Below, in pieces: positions 47,642-58,396 of a stretch of 64,000 nucleotides of DNA. The stretch comes from Plasmodium coatneyi (taxonomy: Eukaryota > Apicomplexa > Aconoidasida > Haemosporida > Plasmodiidae), in assembly GCF_001680005.1 (NCBI RefSeq), contig NC_033563.1:1922001-1986000 (forward strand). Direction: 5' to 3'. The notes under the pieces were generated by a model. It was not told the DNA's origin and did not search any database. It saw only the letters and a list, made by a program, of their open reading frames with translations. Numbering within the stretch: position 1 is the first letter of the stretch; each line of letters begins with the position of its first letter. The translations under genes and the position numbers were made by a program.

Positions 47642-49433
47642 ATGACAACAGTACAGGTAAGGGGTAGAGTAAAAAAAAAGGAAAGAGAAGAAAGGAAAGG
47701 TTTCCTTCCTGCTTTCATTTCTTTCCTTTTCTTTTTCTTTCTCCTTTTTAACATTACAAAAGAGCACATAAAAGGGGGGAAGCACATATATATATAACAT
47801 TTCGAATGTATAATATAATATAACAAAATATCCAAAAAAAAGAGGAAAATACATATATATAAAAACTTACACTTGCATATTCCACTTCTTTCTTCTGCCA
47901 ATCATTTATATTTGCAGGCGCCCAATCGAACAAGTTTCCCTTCATGGACCAACTTCTATGGCCCATTCGAAAAAAGCACAGGATCATGTGAAGATAGTAC
48001 TGCGCAAACAATATGGCAGCAGCTGCATGGAGAAACTAAAATGACGGGATACAAAGATAAAATTAAAAGTGCTGCGTGCTATGTGTCTGCAATGTATGAG
48101 CACCAGAAGAATACACATAAGGAAGACCGATGTAACTTCCTATATTATTGGATAGGGTATGAATTATCTAGGAGTTCAATAGATAACCAAAAGTTCAGAA
48201 GCCTCCTAACTCCTATTTGCTCAAGCATAAGTACTGCATATCAGGGCAAGGGATGTAAAATTATTCGTACACCTGCTGACATGAACCTCTTTATTGAAAG
48301 GAAAAAAATACTTGATTTTATTACTGATTATGAAGCTATAGAGGAAGATATAGAGAGAAATGGGCTTAGTCTTAAGAACGAGTGGTCAAATTACCTAGGT
48401 AATGTTCATACAGCATGTGAAACTGTGAAAAACGGTTGCCCAGGGGGGAAAACGGAAAGTGAGTACTGTAAACATTTCAATACTAATTATAAATATTACT
48501 GCGAGGAGAAATTGTCCGGATTGCAATCTAAATTAGAATTATTAGAGAAAAGTAAAACAGAGGCAGAACAGCAAGCACAAACAGCATCCACCCAATTAAA
48601 TGATGCATTAAGTAAAGCGAGTGCTGCTTCTTCTCTTTCTTCTGCTTTTGGTACCATAGCCCTACTCGAATTACCAGCATTGACATACTTTCTCTATAAA
48701 GTAAGTACAATTACAAATAATAGTACTTAAACCTTCCTTCATGCTCCTTAGACCGACCTTCCTTTCCTTCCCTCCTCCTTAGACATTCTTTTGCTTCCTC
48801 CTACTTAGACCCTTGCTTCCTCCCTTAGACACTCCTTTCGTTCCTTTCCTTAGACCCATTCTTTTCCTTTCTCCGTAGACCCCTTTCCTTCTTTTCCTAC
48901 TTTCTTTTATTTCTTCCTTCCCTTCCCTTCCATCAAACACCCCCCCTAACAACCTTCGTTCCACCTACCACCACCCCTAACAACCTTACTTCCACCACCC
49001 TAACAACCCACCTACCACCTTACCACCTAACAACCATTCCTTCCATCGACCACCCCTAACAACCTTACTTCCACCACCCTAACAACGCTTCCTTCCAACT
49101 ACCAGCCACCTAACAACCTTACTTCCTCCTCCTTAGACACCATTGCTTCCTTCCTTAGACCCCATAAACCTTTTTAATTCCCTTCCTTCCCTTTAGTATA
49201 AACCATGGTCTTCTTGGTTTGGTAACCACTCAAGTGGAAAAAGAAAGAGAAGATCAGCCGGACGTGACATTGACGATTTAACAGAAACTTCAACAATAGG
49301 TCCAACAACAGAGGATGATTCAACAGTATATGCTGTACAGTCTCGAAGGGGAAGAACAGGAACAAGAACCAATAATAGTACAAATAGTCATCGCAATGTA
49401 GGTCGCCAAAATATTGGTTACCAGAACATATAA
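47642..49433 (+). CDS. KIR: KIR-9: KIR antigen with a coiled-coil-like stalk
   Basis: Three exons: 47642-47656 (MTTVQ), 47918-48700, 49197-49433; about 344 residues, phase 0 throughout. Exon 2 has FLYYWIGYE (Asp of the usual GD replaced by Tyr), paired Cys, then a stalk with heptad-like spacing (LQSKLELLEKSKTEAEQQAQ, then ASTQLNDALSKASAAS), then SSLSSAFGTIALLELPALTYFLYK. Exon 3 begins YKPWSSWFG and is the cytoplasmic tail ending GYQNI. Paralogue of KIR-5: same stalk type, same exon sizes, same repeat-filled intron 2, and both face a SICAvar gene. Confidence 0.92.
48955..49160 (+). repeat. Intronic minisatellite CCCTAACAACCTTCC (KIR-9)
   Basis: The same CTAAC plus pyrimidine repeat as in KIR-5 intron 2, preceded by CTCCTTAGACAC units at 48745-48870. 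Confidence 0.9.
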
Positions 49434-49959
49434 GACCTGTAAAGGAATGTTTGCCGTCAAAGGAACATAAATAACACCGCACACAGAATGCATACAATGT
49501 AAGAAGCAAAAATGACCATTCTTCCTTTCTTTCCCTCGTTCCTTCTTTTTTCCTCCATTTCTTTTCTTTCCTTCCTTTTTTCTTTTTTTTTTATTCTTCT
49601 TCTTCATATTTCATTACTTTTTTTTATTTCCTTGCATGTGTTTGTTTAAATAACTGCATCAAGGGAAGGAGGTACTCCCAACGCGGATGCGGAAAAATGT
49701 GCTGACCTTATTTAAAGAAATATTTTTATTTAAAAAAAAAGCGAAAAAAAAGAAAATTATAAAGATAAAATTTTTGTAACAAAATGAATAAGCATTTTTT
49801 TTAATCTGCAATAAAGAAACAATTTTACCAAACAAATCAAAATAAAGTGAAGTGCGGAAGAAAATTTTTTTTTTTTCACGGCTTATATTCATTACACATG
49901 AACAATGTAAAAACACTTTCATGCAATAACGAAAAAAGAAAAAAATATATTTACTACAC

Positions 49960-50531
49960 TTTAAAACGCGGAATCTGCACTTGGAAACTGCTCCTTAGGA
50001 ACATCTTCCTTTGGAACAAAGTCTTCCTCCCTAAAACACGAAATCTGAACTTTGAACCTCTTCCTTAGGAACAAAGTCTTCCTTCCCTAAAACCGGAACC
50101 TTAACATGGAAGCTGTTCCTCAGGAACAAAGTTTTCCTCCCTAAATCCGGAATCTGAATATTGGAACCTGTTCCATAGGACCTTTTCCTTAGGAACATCA
50201 ATCCTAAACCCGGAATTTGAACTTGAACTTTGAACTTGTTCCTTAAGAACATCATCCCTAGGAATACATTCCTTAGGAACAAAGTCTTCCTTCCCTAAAC
50301 ACGGAATCTGAACTTGGAAACTGTTCCATAGGAACATATTCCTTAGGAAGAAAGTCTTCCTTAGGAACCTCTTCCCTCAGAAACAGAGTCTTCCTCCCTA
50401 AACCTGGAATCTGAACTTGGAACCTCTTCTTTAGGAAGCAAGTCTTCCTCCCTAAAACCCGGAATTCTGAACTTGGAACCTGTTCCTTAGGAACACATTC
50501 CTTAGGAACACATTCCTTAGGAACATCAACC
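49960..50531 (-). repeat. Decayed SICA-tail coding repeats past the stop codon
   Basis: About ten irregular units of AATCTGAACTTGGAACCTGTTCC plus TTAGGAACA continue beyond the SICAvar-2 stop. On the minus strand all three frames contain phrases such as VPKEQVPSS and GRKTLF, showing that the coding tail repeat has lost its frame by small indels. Several units contain CCCTAAACCC. Confidence 0.8.
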
Positions 50532-53500
50532 CTAAGAACTTGTTCCATAGGAACAAAGTCTTTCTTCCCTAAACCCAGAATCTGAACTTGGAACCTGTTC
50601 CTTAGGAACACATTCCTCAGGAAGAAAGTCTTCCTTAGGAACATCAACAATTGAAACTCGTTTCTCCGGAACCTTTTCTTCCTTTATGAATTCGCTTCCC
50701 ATAAATTCTTGAACAAGAATGGTGAAATAATCTTCCTTCGTGGAATGGAAGTCCCCTTTTTGACATTCGTCTAATACTTCTAAATGAATATCAATAATCA
50801 TGCGGCGACGTACATCACGACGACGACGACCAGCATGGCGACGACCAATGCCCTGTTTTTTTGGTCTCTTCCTTCTTCCCGTTGGAGCAGATCTTGGTTG
50901 TCTGCGTTTTTTTACTAAGGTATATGCATGTGGACCATCCGCCTGTTCCACATGATGAAGGAGTTGTTCTTGTAAAATTGGAGGACCACGTACTTGATGA
51001 TCTCTTCTGTAACGTCTTCTTTTACTGGGTAGGGCAAAATACTGAAAGATGGTAAAAATAAAAAAAAACGGGAGAAAATGTTTTTTAAGAGGCGTGAGTG
51101 TGTTGTTCCTAAGAATACTACATCCTACACACACACCCTAAAATGCGAAATCCTACAAACACACACCCTAAAATGCGAAATCCTATACATACACACCCTA
51201 AAATGTGAAATCCAACACACACCCTAAAATGAGAAATCCTACACACACATATACGAAAATGTGAAATCCTACACACACACATACTAAAATGTGAAATCCT
51301 ACACATTCACCCCTAAAATGTTAAATCCTGCGCACATCCTAAATTGCGAAATTCTATACAAACACATCCTAAAATGCGAAATCCTACACCCTCAACCCTA
51401 AAATGCTAAATCCTACACAAACATCCCTAAAATGTGAAATCCTACACAAACACCCTTAAATTGCGAAATCTTACAAACACACCGCCAAAATGTGAAATCC
51501 TACACAAACACCCTAAAATGCGAAATGCCACACACAACCCCGCACTCATTCATTCGCTTTAAGTTTTTTTTTTTTTTTTTCTTTCTTTTCTTACCTTCCA
51601 AAGGAGATAACTCATAACAGAAAAACCCATTAGAACAGGAATGGTAGGAAGGTATGGGGTAAGAACACCATCCCTTATATCCCATATATTCCATTCTACA
51701 ACCTTAGGTGGAGGTGGATCACCTGGTGATCGACTTGCCGCTTTTAATATCTTACCCTTCCGTTTCCCCAGTCCTGGTAAGGATGGTGCTGTTGTTGATG
51801 ATGTAACAGGTGTTGTCGAACTGTGTCCCCCGGTTGCACTTGATCCGTCGTCAGTTTTCTGAACTGGAGGTTGTGAACTACCTGGATCAGCATCATTAGA
51901 AGTTGGGCCACCTGGGCCACCAGCATCTATGTCATTATCTTCTACAGGTGTTTGAATTTCAGTAACTGCGGGTTGTGCAGTTTGCACTTCGGTTGCTAAA
52001 GGGGGAATGTCTTCAATCTTCCCACCCTCCGAGGGAACAACAGAACCATCTCCTGAATCAAAAATTTAAGTTAATAACGAAAAAAGGAAAAGTAAGGTTC
52101 GGTGCGTTCAGAGCACGGTAGCGCATATGGAATATAGCGTGCACCCCCTGGGTGCACTTCCCTCAGGAGGAAGTGTTCGTTCTTTTTTTTTATTATTACC
52201 TGAAGATTGGGGGGTGGCTGGTGGGCCGAAGGGGCCAGTGTGATCTTCACCTGAAGGGATATTTGTAGGGAGAGTAAAAAGTTCAGTTATATCTTCAGTG
52301 ACATTAATCTTACTTGCATTAGTGCCTGGAGCTACCCAGGTACCAAATTTCGGAGTATCATCTTCATTATCACCATCGTCCTTCACTGTAACATTCTGAT
52401 TATATATATCATCTAGGCACTTCATAGCATCTGCCATATTGTCATTTACTCCTCCATTTTCACAATTTATTGGTTTAGACTTACCTTTTTTCGCTAGATT
52501 AGAGTCCGTTAAATCTGCCTTCTTCCCTTGATTAGGGGTAGTGTCTACTTTTCCGTGTTTATCATGTTCACTCTCCTTATTCGAATTTTCCCCTTTATTT
52601 CCATCCAATAATTTCTCATTTTCCTCTTTAATTTGGTCTATTACTTCTGGTACATCCTGTTTCTCACTGCTCGTTTTTTCCCTACATGATTCGTCCCCAA
52701 TCCCTTCAAACATTTCCTTCACAGTACCCTTTTTCTTTTCTACTTTTTCCTTAATTATTCTATATACATTTTCCTGTCCTACATATAGATCACCAAAGTT
52801 TTCATATTTACACTTACTACACTCCGCTCCCTTGTCTTTACTCTTACACATTCTCTCTCTTGCATTATAAATTTGACTTAGAGTACTGAATGTTCTTTTA
52901 TTGGTTCCCATGTAGAAATGTAACCACATATTCAGCGCTTGACACTCTATTAACCTTTTCAAACTAGCATCCGAATCATCCCTTTCTCCTGCTCCCTTCT
53001 TTATTTCTTGAATCCTCCATAAATTTCCCAGAATGAATCTGCACCATTCCATGTCCTTCTTACATGGGTTCCCATTCCCTTCAAATTCCTTACATCCATC
53101 TTTTATAATACTTTCATCATATTTTTCCATTTCCTTATGGAAATCATCAATCATTTTTTTAATATCATCAATTAATTCTTTCTACAGGAAAAGGAAGAAA
53201 AAAAAATAAGTACCCAAACACTATTCCGGTACTCATACTCCAAATAGAATTCATGTAAAATGACATATATTGTAAGGTTATATACTATAGTACAGAAATT
53301 TCTTACATTCATTATATACCTGATGCATTGGATTTTCTCCCTCCCCATTTTTAATTTTAAAATATTGTTCCCTCAATTGATTGAATTCATCCGTTAATGC
53401 TTTATTCCCTCCTGGTCTGGGTGGTTTGGGTGATGGTGTAGCTTTCTGCACTATTTTCTTTATTTCATTCTTATATACGTCCACATTTTCCCCTTTCTTC

Positions 53501-55566
53501 CTTAATTCTTCAACAATCTTTTTTGCTTTTTCTTTTATGCTTTCGTCCATTCTATTAACTCTTTCATCCAAAACATTATAGTTTTTATTTTCCTTCCATC
53601 CTCTCCCCTTACATTCAACTATTTCACTTATTGTGTCCATCATATCTACTATTCCTTCATCTATCAGCCACATATAAACCTTAAAAAAATCATCATTCCT
53701 CCTTCCTCCAAGTATGCTAGATCCACCTCTATATTCACACTTACGATATTCACTATTCCGATATGCGAGTCCTATGTTTTCCATTGCTAAAAATGCATAC
53801 ACGATGTCAAATGTCATTTCATAATTCCCTATATCGTAATACGATAACCATAAATTTAGGAGGTCGCACATGATATCTTTCCCTATTTTCTTCATTGTTC
53901 CTCCTTTTCCTTCGAATGAACTTACTACTCTTTCACCCAAGGTTACCATACCTAAATTCCTCATTAAAACTTTGCACAAATACGCATTCACCTCACCCTG
54001 GTTTACTCCATATCCCTCTTCCACATTATCACATACGACATAATTACTACTGTACGCATCCTTATCACTGTCCTCATCATTTATTTCTTTCGAGAATTCT
54101 TTAAATATATCTTTCACATCATCGAGACTTATATCCTACATGTATAAACAAGAATTATACATTCATCCTGTATATAAGGCATATTTCAATTACCCCCTAT
54201 AGGAATACTTTTACATATATTCGCCACATATATATGACACAATATATTAAGACCATACAGAATTACTCCATGTTTTCTTTAATATTTCCTTCACTTCGCC
54301 CTCTAACTTTTTCTTCCCCTCCTGATCTATTTTTTTCTTTCTTTCTTCTGCTATTTCATTCTTCTTCATTGTGCATGTATTGGAGGTAGTGGATGCAGGA
54401 ACAGGTGGTTGCGTAATGGACTCTAATTCCTGGTCTAACTTCTCTATTGCTTTATTCAAACGTTGATCATCACTTAGACCCCCCCCTTCATTCTCAGTAT
54501 TCCTAAATATTTCATCCAATTTGCCCTTCGGTAAGTTGTACTTCTCATTTGTTAGTACTTCCAATTTTTTCTTATCACCTATTCCTAAGAACGATGTCAT
54601 ACTGTCCAAGTTTTTATTCAACTGATCCCCTTGTTTCTGTTTAGCTATTTCATTCCTACAGTACCATTCACTTACCCATCTCACATCCGCTACCTTCTGA
54701 ATTACCTGCTCCAGTTGCGCCTTTTTCCCGTCCTTTTTTTTTCTTCTTTCATTTTCTCTTTTCTTTTCTTTCTCTTCACGTGCTAATTCCCTAATTTCAT
54801 CGACAATACTTGATTTACCGATAAGTAAACCGGTAATGTCTACGTTCTTACATTTATCAAACATTCCCTTTGGAAGTTTATGCTTCTTTAAGTTCTTATT
54901 CATTTCCGTCTCTATTGTTTTTATAACATATTCCAGTCTACAGTGTTCTTTATAAAATTCTAACATACTTATCATTCCAACTATACATCTAAGATAGGCT
55001 TCCAATTCACTAAACTTCTCAATAGTTACTTTATCCGTCAAATAAATTGACCTTTCCGTTTTCACTCCACTCATGAAATATCTTATTTGCATTATCCCTA
55101 GACATAATATCCTCATATCCAGCTCTTCCCCCTTGTTCCCAGGCCACTTTACGTTACGAAAACAGAGGTTATATATTTCATACGAGTCCTGTCTTCTTAG
55201 CCAACTGAGCAAATCTTTAAAAGTTTTCTTCAGATCCTGCTTCATTTCTTCCTGGAAAAAAAAGAAAATTACCACAAAAACACATGCCTACATATATATA
55301 CCGATATATATGTATGTACTTATATATGTATGTGTATGTATAATAGATGTTCCTTCCACCTTCATATTCCCTTCTCCTTCCTTTTTCCTTCCTTTTTCAA
55401 TATATATATAAAGTTTCCTTACCCTAAATTGGCCCAGTTTACCCATACCGTGTACTTTCATCCATTCCATCATTAAATTGGTGAAGAAATGAAGCTGCTG
55501 TTCGGTCATTTTCTTTCCCCCTCCCGACTGTTGTTGTCTCCCACCTGCTGATCCTGATGGCGCCAT
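50532..55566 (-). CDS. SICAvar: SICAvar-2: SICA variant antigen
   Basis: Six exons on the minus strand: 55566-55423, 55251-54259, 54135-53320, 53181-52200, 52052-51595, 51041-50532; about 1,300 residues, all phases close. Exon 1 (MAPSGSAGGRQQQSGGGKK) is a Gly/Gln-rich leader without signal peptide. Exons 2 to 4 are Cys-containing, Lys/Glu-rich extracellular modules (exon 2 AYLRCIVGM...YKEHCR; exon 3 MCDLLNLWLSYYD; exon 4 LNMWLHFY, KCKYENFG). Exon 5 holds a Gly/Pro/Ser/Thr stalk and the membrane segment (YLPTIPVLMGFSVMSYLLWK). Exon 6 is the SICA cytoplasmic domain (YRRDHQVRGP, RMIIDIHLEVLDECQK, ILVQEFMGSEF) with a VPKEQVPSS tail. Compared with SICAvar-1 it has one more extracellular exon. The exon 2 donor (TCT|GTATGG) was picked because it alone keeps phase. 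Confidence 0.91.
51118..51535 (-). repeat. Minisatellite in the last SICAvar-2 intron
   Basis: About 14 units of 24-30 bp, on the plus strand ACACCCTAAAATGCGAAATC plus CTACACACA. Most units carry CCCTAAAA. Same position and unit as in SICAvar-1. Confidence 0.93.
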
Positions 55567-56648
55567 ATTTTTCCCTGTACACTTATGCTATTATTATTAT
55601 TATTGTTCGAAAGACCTAAATCTAATAGAAACTTTTACTTTTTTGTAAAAATTTTCTTTTCCTTCCTATGCACAATTGCATTCTGCCTCTAAAAAAAGAG
55701 AAAGAAAGAATCATCCACCCATCATTTTTTTCTCTTTTCCTTCATTAATTTTTTTCATTTTCAAGAAAAGATTCCTTAACCTTTCCTTCTGCTTCCTTAT
55801 ACAATTGCATTCTTCTAAGAAGAAAAAAAGAGAAGGAAGCAAGAAATTACCCACCTTTCCTTCTTTCATCTTCTCTCGAATTTATTTTTTCTTCTTTTTT
55901 TCCTCTTTCTTTAAAAAAAAAAAAGGAAAGAAGCAATTATCCACCTTTTTTTTTTTTTATTTTAATTTTTTTTCTTTTTTCTTTTCAAAAAGGAGAACCT
56001 TCCCTTTTTTTTCATTATATATACTACATTCTTTTATTAAAAAAAAAAAGAGGAAGAAGAAAGAAACTTACCCCCTTTCCTTTCGTTGTATTCACTACAT
56101 TTTTTTATTAAAAAAAAACGTGAGAAATATATGCACCTTCCTTTCTTTTTCTCTCCTTTTCTCCTTTATGTCCCCTTTCTTTTTCCTTCTTTTTTTTTTT
56201 TCTTTCATAAAATTTCCTTTTTTTTTTTCCTTAAAACCGTCCCTTTTTTTTCTTTTTACCTTAACAACACTTTTTCTTTTTTTTTTCCTTTAAATTATCC
56301 TTTCCTTTCTCCTTTAACCTTCCTTTTTTAACACTCAAAACCTATATCTTTAACCCTTAAACTTTCCCTTCTTATTCCCTTAAATCTTCATTCTTTCTTT
56401 TTTTCTCTATAAAGATACCTTCATTACCTGAACCTCCATTTTTTCCTCTAAATCTTCCTTCCTTTCCTTCCCTCCTTAGACACTTCCTTCCACCCCTAAT
56501 AATCTTCTATTCTACCACCCTCAACCCTTCATTTTAACACCCTTAACAACCACCCACCTACCACCAACCACCTAACAACCCACCTACCACCAACCACCCT
56601 AAGAAGGTTCCTCCCACCCTACCACCTTTAACAACCTTCCTTCTTCCA
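55567..56648. other. SICAvar-2 upstream region, pyrimidine-rich
   Basis: T/C-rich low-complexity sequence with repeated TTCTTTT and AAAAAAAGAGAAGGAA blocks (55640-56340), then CCACCTAACAACCCACC units at 56490-56640 ending at the KIR-10 stop codon. It is the counterpart of 38621-39509. The promoter of SICAvar-2 should be near 55.6-55.9 kb. No gene is supported. Confidence 0.6.
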
Positions 56649-58086
56649 TCATCTGGATGATGATGAAGTATATGGAATAGAATATTCGGACGAATTTATT
56701 GTTGTTGAGATGTCGTCGTCATCATCGAACTCATTAAATTCTCTCCTAAGGGATCTTTTCCTTCTTCCATTTGCAGAATGATTATGCTTCCTCAAGAAAA
56801 AAGGTTTGTACTTGTAAAAAAAATATGCCAATGTTGGTAATGCTACTGCAACAAGTCCACTGGAGACTGCAGCAGGAACAACAGAATTTCCACCAACTTC
56901 GGAACCTGCAGAAGCGTGTCCAGAAGAACCTGGGTTCCACGTTCCCGTGGAACCTGGTCCAGAGGATCCGGGTTTCCAGGTTCCCGTAGAACCTGGACCA
57001 GAGGAACCTGGAGACTGGTGTCCGGTAGAACCGGAACCAGAAGAACCTGGGTTCCAGGTTCCCGTGGAACCGGTACCGGAAGAACCTGGATTCCAGGTTC
57101 CTGTAGAACCGGAACCGGAAGAACCTGGATTCCAAGTTCCAGTGGAACCAGGTCCGGATGAACCAGGTTTCCAGGTTCCCGTAGAACCGGGTCCAGAGGA
57201 ACCAGGAGACTGGTGTCCGGTACTACCGGAACCAGAAGAACCTGGGTTCCAAGTTCCCGTAGAACCTGGTCTTGGACTACCAGTGTTTTGATTACCAGTA
57301 GCTCCAGTTTCTTCTGCTTTTATTACAGCACACGTATCTTTTGATAATGTTCTATTACTGTATTTTTCGTACTTCTTCTGGAATTCATTACAGTAGGCAG
57401 TTCCACTACCATTACCTGCACAGTGCGCATTCATCTTCCCATAGGCGTCAGGAACTGCCCCCAGGGAACTGGAGTATGCATCTAACCCCGTGAAATCTGT
57501 TCCCTGGAACTGTTTACATACAGTCTTCAGGTTGTAATAATCATTAAATACTTCCTTCATGTGGCTAAAATACAGTCTGCTTAAGTCGGCGTACATATTC
57601 TCACACTTACCTTCGGAAAAGTGTTTTCCCAGGGTCGTGTATATTTCACCCATGGCATTCAGAAATTTACTATTGTCCTGTAAATTCCCCGATACTATGT
57701 CCCCTAGCCAGAAATAAAATAGGAAACAACGTTCCTTGTAGATTGGGTCGTGGTTGCTTATCATCTTGGACACGTAATACCACGCACTTGCAATTTTATC
57801 TAAGGAACGACTAGTATTCGGATATTTCTGTAGTATACCCTGAAGACTACTTTTTATTGGATTGACTTGAGAATAAGTACCGTATAGCTTGTGCTTGAAA
57901 TCAAAGTCTCCATACGCCCTCCCTGAAGGTAAGTTATTTGCACTTGGACCCTATAAATATAAGTAATAAAAAATATATGTGTACATGTCCTCACATATCC
58001 ACTGTACTATGTACACAGTGCATATTCTATGTACATTACTGTATACATCCGTAATATGGAATAAAGTGTATTATTCTTTTTACCAT
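56649..58086 (-). CDS. KIR: KIR-10: KIR antigen with a Pro-Gly-Ser repeat stalk
   Basis: Two exons on the minus strand: 58086-58084 (only the ATG, followed by GTAAAA) and 57950-56649; about 434 residues. Exon 2 begins GPSANNLPSGRAYGDF, has LFYFWLGD (Phe for the usual Tyr) and paired Cys, then a stalk of eight 13-residue repeats PGSSGxGSTGTWN (residues about 229-350), then the membrane segment (SSGLVAVALPTLAYFFYK) and, without an intron, the tail (KRSLRREFNEFDDDDD, SSEYSIPYTSSSSR). Paralogue of KIR-6, which has barely two repeat units, so the stalk has expanded. Ser/Thr density would suit O-linked sugar in a host cell, but that is speculation. Confidence 0.88.
56904..57269 (-). repeat. 39-bp coding repeats for PGSSGxGSTGTWN
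   Basis: Eight full 39-bp units with partial units at both ends. Units ending HQS, TWK, TWN appear in this order twice (units 1-3 and 6-8), so a three-unit block was copied. Confidence 0.93.
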
Positions 58087-58396
58087 TTGTTTTAGGTATG
58101 TATATATTCTTCTGAGCTTATAGTGAACCTATGCTCCAAATTACTGTTCATTCATATAGAATGAAATTTTCATACATTCAGAATGGAAAGGGGAAAGTGT
58201 AAGAATATTTTTGGTCCCCTTCAGACCGATCTTTTTTTTTTTACAAATACATATTATATTACTATGCTTCCCCCTTTATATATGTATATACACTGCTACA
58301 TATTTACAATCAACGATAACACACTATACATATGTGTACTAAATCATCATATGTATATATAATTAAAGCCAGAAATATGTAGGAATAAAGAAATAT

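Noticed and set aside
56916..57291. Plus-strand frames rich in Pro/Glu/Gly opposite KIR-10
   Set aside because: They are antisense readings of the 39-bp repeat; the minus frame links a KIR domain to membrane and tail parts.
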